This document shows, piece after piece, positions 33,127 through 35,727 of a stretch of DNA of 35,727 nucleotides. The position numbers and the translations under genes are program-made. The first letter of the stretch is position 1. Every line of letters begins with the position of its first letter. The notes under the pieces were generated by a model. The model did no database searches. It had not been told where the DNA came from and saw only the letters and a list, made by a program, of their open reading frames with translations. This DNA comes from Actinobacillus sp. (GTDB taxonomy: Bacteria; Pseudomonadota; Gammaproteobacteria; Enterobacterales; Pasteurellaceae), in assembly GCA_020026075.1 (NCBI GenBank), contig JAHHQZ010000016.1:1-35727 (forward strand). The letters run 5' to 3'.

Positions 33127-34011
33127 ATGCAAAATCAAAACTTAGAAAAAAACATCATTTTACCGAATGAAAATTACGGTGTGCTTTATATTGTACCAAC
33201 GCCCATTGGCAATCTTGAAGACATTACGCAACGTGCGTTGCATTGCTTTGAAAGCGTGGATTTAATTGCTGCCGAAGATACACGCCACAGCGGTTTGCTG
33301 TTATCCCATTATGGTATTAAGAAACCGTTTTTTGCCCTGCACGATCACAACGAACAACAGCGAGCAAGCCACTTGGTAGAAAAATTACACCAAGGTCGGA
33401 ATATTGCGTTAATTTCTGACGCTGGCACGCCGTTGATTAGCGATCCAGGTTTTCATCTCGTGCGGGCTTGTCGCCAAGCTGGCGTGAAAGTCGTACCGCT
33501 ACCTGGTGCCTGTGCGGCGATCACCGCCCTTTCCGCCGCTGGTGTTGCGTCAAACCGTTTCTGCTTTGAAGGTTTTTTACCTGCCAAGAACAAAGGCCGT
33601 TTGGATTGTTTAAATGCGGTCAAAAATGAAACAAGAACGTTGATTTTCTACGAATCACCTCATCGCATTTTGGTTACGTTAGAGGCGATGTTAGCGGTGT
33701 TCGGAGCTAGTCGCTATGTGGTGCTGGCACGTGAAATCACCAAAACGTGGGAAAGCATTCAAGGGGCGCCATTGGGTGAGCTGGTGGCTTGGTTGCAAGA
33801 GGATCCGCAACGGATCAAAGGGGAAATGGTGCTGATCGTAGAAGGGGCAGCAGAGCAAGTTTCGCAAGAATTGAGCGAGCAAGCAACGCAAGCGTTGGCA
33901 CGACTTTGCCAAGAGTTACCGCTGAAAAAAGCAGCAGCGTTGTGTGCGGATATTTTTGGTGAGAAAAAAAATGCCTTGTATCAATGGGGCTTGGAAAATA
34001 TTCAAAAGTAG
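33127..34011 (+). CDS. rsmI: 16S rRNA 2'-O-methyltransferase RsmI
   Basis: This 294-residue enzyme methylates C1402 of 16S rRNA on the ribose. It shows the tetrapyrrole-methylase-like fold motifs YIVPTPIGNLEDITQRAL, EDTRHSG, LISDAGTPLISDPG, PLPGACAAITALSAAG and EGFLPAK. The ATG start has an extra polar N-terminus of about 18 residues. It is divergent from lpoA, as in E. coli, and convergent with surA across a perfect palindrome. Confidence 0.97.
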   Translation: MQNQNLEKNIILPNENYGVLYIVPTPIGNLEDITQRALHCFESVDLIAAEDTRHSGLLLSHYGIKKPFFALHDHNEQQRASHLVEKLHQGRNIALISDAGTPLISDPGFHLVRACRQAGVKVVPLPGACAAITALSAAGVASNRFCFEGFLPAKNKGRLDCLNAVKNETRTLIFYESPHRILVTLEAMLAVFGASRYVVLAREITKTWESIQGAPLGELVAWLQEDPQRIKGEMVLIVEGAAEQVSQELSEQATQALARLCQELPLKKAAALCADIFGEKKNALYQWGLENIQK

Positions 34012-34037
34012 TTTTTGAGGAAAGCAAGATAAAAAAG

Positions 34038-34080
34038 CTAGGCTGGAATTTTCAAAAAAATTTAGAAAATTCCAGCCTAG
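34038..34080. repeat. Palindromic repeat, copy 8 (bidirectional terminator position)
   Basis: A perfect 16-bp stem, CTAGGCTGGAATTTTC and GAAAATTCCAGCCTAG, surrounds an 11-base A-rich loop. It lies between the convergent rsmI and surA genes, 4 bases from the surA stop, and could end both transcripts. (Copy 7 is the half copy at 29641.). Confidence 0.9.
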
Positions 34081-34084
34081 TTAT

Positions 34085-35104
34085 TTATTGATAATATTGA
34101 ACGTTCGCCCCAGCACGCAAGTATTTGCCCCAGTCGTTACCGATGGCTTTAAGTTTTTCCTGCATTAGCTGATTAAACGCCATATTCATATACACTTCTT
34201 TGGTGACATTCGCGTTACGCACGCCTGTCACTTGTAAAATATGCCAGCCGTGTTGGCTTTTAAATGGCATAGAAATTTTTCCTTCAGGCGTGTTCAACAC
34301 AGTGCGCGCAAAATTTGGCACATAGGTTTGAGCAAAAGCATAACCTAAGTTTCCGCCGTTAGCGCCGGAATAATAATCTTTGGAATAATCCAGCGCTGCT
34401 TGTGCGAAAGTGATTTTTTTATCCAAAATAGCTTGGCGAATTTGGGTTAATTTTGCTTTCGCTTGGGCGTCGCTCAGTATTGGATTGGTGGTTAGCAGGA
34501 TATGACGCACATCGTATTCTTTTTCCAGAATCGGCTTAGTGTCGGATGTTTTTGCTTGCGCCTCAATACGTGCTGCACGTTGGGTAATTTGTGCTTTGGT
34601 GATTTCTTGTTGTAAACGTGGCACAAGGATTTGTTGTTGCACCTGCCCAAAAAGCATTTCTTGGCGCAAACTCGGCGCAAGCTGGCTGACAATTGTTTGG
34701 CGAAGTTTATTGAAATCAAAGCCTTGTTGCACTAAGCCAATTTTAAATTGTCCAATGCTTAAATGATTTTGACGAGCATTTTCCGCTAACCAGTTTTGTT
34801 CAGCACGCGCCACTTCTTGGCTGAGTACTTGGTGAAATAATTCTTCGGGAACTTGTAATTTTTCTCGTTGCACAATGCCCTCAACCAGCGTGGCATCCAC
34901 GATTCGATTGATCACCTTGCGTTCATTAGCCGGGGTCGCACGTAACCGGAGTTGAGAAAGTTGAGTGCTTACTTGACTTTGAAGAATGGGCATTCCATCA
35001 ACAGATGCCACTACTTTATCTGACATTGCGGCGTGGCTAGTTTGAAAAGCAAAGAAAGCAAGGAGAGAAAAACTCAGTTTTTTGTATGAAGGGGTAAAAG
35101 TCAT
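34085..35104 (-). CDS. surA: Periplasmic chaperone/peptidyl-prolyl isomerase SurA
   Basis: The 339-residue product has a signal peptide (cleavage near SHAA, residue 26), an N-terminal SurA chaperone domain (VVASVDGMPILQSQV onwards), and one parvulin domain (about 197-295; YDVRHILLTTNPILSD, GGNLGYA, FKSQHGWHILQV). E. coli SurA has two parvulin domains; single-domain forms are usual in Pasteurellaceae. It guides outer-membrane proteins to BAM. A TATAAT (35189-35194, minus) lies upstream without a good -35. Confidence 0.92.
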   Translation of the reverse strand: MTFTPSYKKLSFSLLAFFAFQTSHAAMSDKVVASVDGMPILQSQVSTQLSQLRLRATPANERKVINRIVDATLVEGIVQREKLQVPEELFHQVLSQEVARAEQNWLAENARQNHLSIGQFKIGLVQQGFDFNKLRQTIVSQLAPSLRQEMLFGQVQQQILVPRLQQEITKAQITQRAARIEAQAKTSDTKPILEKEYDVRHILLTTNPILSDAQAKAKLTQIRQAILDKKITFAQAALDYSKDYYSGANGGNLGYAFAQTYVPNFARTVLNTPEGKISMPFKSQHGWHILQVTGVRNANVTKEVYMNMAFNQLMQEKLKAIGNDWGKYLRAGANVQYYQ

Positions 35105-35316
35105 CCTAACGTCCTAAAAATAAGTGATACTACTATAAGTCAGCGAGGGGGAGTAAAAGTTCCCACGCCGTAATAATAAAATGCCTGTATTATACGCAAA
35201 CTCTGTTCACTTTGGGATTTTTTTATTGATTCATATTTTTATGTGATTTATCGCAAAGAATTTTGGCTATTCTCTAAGCGAACAATAGAAAATATTCACA
35301 TTTAATTAAAAAAATG

Positions 35317-35345
35317 TTGACGATAATCCGCATAATCCGCATAAT
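35317..35345 (+). promoter_or_regulatory. tRNA operon promoter with GC-rich discriminator
   Basis: TTGACG (35317-35322), a 17-base spacer and CATAAT (35340-35345) are followed by GCGCCCCGC, the kind of GC-rich discriminator found in stringently controlled stable-RNA promoters. The spacer consists of tandem 9-base units AATCCGCAT. Confidence 0.8.
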
Positions 35346-35378
35346 GCGCCCCGCACAGCCGATGTGAGGTTGTGGTAT

Positions 35379-35455
35379 GGCTATGTAGCTCAGCTGGTTA
35401 GAGCACAACACTCATAATGTTGGGGTCACAAGTTCGAATCTCGTCATAGCCACCA
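35379..35455 (+). tRNA. metT: Elongator tRNA-Met (CAT)
   Basis: This 77-nt gene has acceptor stem GGCTATG/CATAGCC, a TTCGAAT T-loop, encoded ACCA and anticodon CAT. It differs only slightly from E. coli metT, and the following Leu and Gln genes match the order of the E. coli metT-leuW-glnU operon. Confidence 0.95.
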
Positions 35456-35458
35456 TTT

Positions 35459-35543
35459 GCGGAACTGGCGAAATTGGTAGACGCACCAGATTTAGGTTCT
35501 GGCGCCGAGAGGTGTGTGGGTTCAAGTCCCTCGTTCCGCACCA
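35459..35543 (+). tRNA. leuW: tRNA-Leu (TAG)
   Basis: This 85-nt gene has acceptor stem GCGGAAC/GTTCCGC, a long variable arm, anticodon TAG in the loop TTTAGGT, and encoded ACCA. Only three bases separate it from tRNA-Met. Confidence 0.95.
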
Positions 35544-35572
35544 TTTCACATTTAGCGTGCAAGTTTAGTTAT

Positions 35573-35647
35573 TGGGGTATCGCCAAGCGGTAAGGCACTG
35601 GGTTTTGATCTCAGCATTCCTAGGTTCGAATCCTAGTACCCCAGCCA
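35573..35647 (+). tRNA. tRNA-Gln (TTG), first copy
   Basis: This 75-nt gene has acceptor stem TGGGGTA/TACCCCA, anticodon TTG and encoded GCCA. It is flanked by a perfect 11-bp inverted repeat (35562-35572 and 35648-35658) that would extend the acceptor helix in the precursor. Confidence 0.95.
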
Positions 35648-35676
35648 ATAACTAAACTACAATATTTTACTTTTAT

Positions 35677-35727
35677 TGGGGTATCGCCAAGCGGTAAGGC
35701 ACTGGGTTTTGATCTCAGCATTCCTAG
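35677..35727 (+). tRNA. tRNA-Gln (TTG), second copy, cut by window end
   Basis: The visible 51 bases are identical to the first tRNA-Gln through the anticodon arm. The T-arm and 3' acceptor strand lie beyond the window. Confidence 0.9.

Noticed and set aside
33390..33406. GGTCGGAATATTGC inside rsmI, resembling a repeat arm
   Set aside because: The residues (QGRNIAL) are conserved in RsmI proteins and there is no palindrome.
35242..35255. TGTGATTTATCGCA, resembling a CRP-S competence site
   Set aside because: It is two bases too short between half sites to match the TGCGAT-N4-ATCGCA arrangement.
1..35727. CRISPR arrays, prophage genes or toxin-antitoxin pairs
   Set aside because: No regularly spaced direct repeats, phage structural genes or paired small toxin/antitoxin frames could be found.

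Overview
The window is a stretch of a gammaproteobacterial chromosome and almost certainly comes from a member of the Pasteurellaceae. The evidence is gene content and protein style: a cdaR-gntP-glxK glycerate module, a clc-mlaFEDCB-ibaG-murA block, dnaA-dnaN-recF beside rpmH-rnpA-yidD-yidC-mnmE, a single-parvulin SurA, and a short LpoA. No species is named, because nothing here identifies one. The known Pasteurellaceae uptake words are rare: by eye I found two copies of AAGTGCGGT and one of ACAAGCGGT.

Layout. (1) 1-4600 is an accessory region. The end of one IS3-family element (1-53) and a decayed second copy in the opposite orientation (3773 to about 4370) bracket cdaR, a GntP permease and glycerate kinase. 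A 3' fragment of pgsA follows. (2) 4640-12735, minus strand: an Opa-like outer-membrane protein, a DUF2301-type membrane protein, murA, ibaG, the mla phospholipid-transport operon, a ClC protein and arcA. (3) rhlB (minus) and rho (plus) are divergent. (4) 15808-20382, plus strand: yceD-rpmF-plsX-fabH-fabD-fabG, a ribosome/lipid synthesis operon that ends without acpP. (5) 20473-25145, minus strand: an AT-rich single-HKD phospholipase-D-like gene, then mnmE, yidC, yidD, rnpA and rpmH (transcribed from rpmH towards the PLD gene). (6) 25540-29155, plus strand: dnaA-dnaN-recF. (7) 29163-33048, minus strand: a VOC protein, dolP, diaA, yraN and lpoA, with rsmI divergent. (8) surA (minus), then the start of a tRNA operon Met-Leu-Gln-Gln (plus), cut by the window end.

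Most of the content is housekeeping and concerns the envelope: MlaFEDB/C lipid transport, MurA, LpoA, DolP, SurA, YidC and fatty-acid initiation. The rest is replication initiation (DnaA, DiaA, DnaN, RecF).

The most unusual signal is a family of palindromes built on GGAATTTT...AAAATTCC. Seven full copies and one half copy lie between genes. Their outer arms differ from copy to copy but stay complementary within most copies. Close matches also sit inside coding sequences (the mlaF 3' end, mlaB, plsX, glxK), where they appear to supply protein sequence. Other points of interest are a DnaA with altered Walker A and sensor 1 residues, a ClC lacking the usual selectivity motifs, an 11-bp inverted repeat hugging a tRNA-Gln, and an apparently leaderless yceD.
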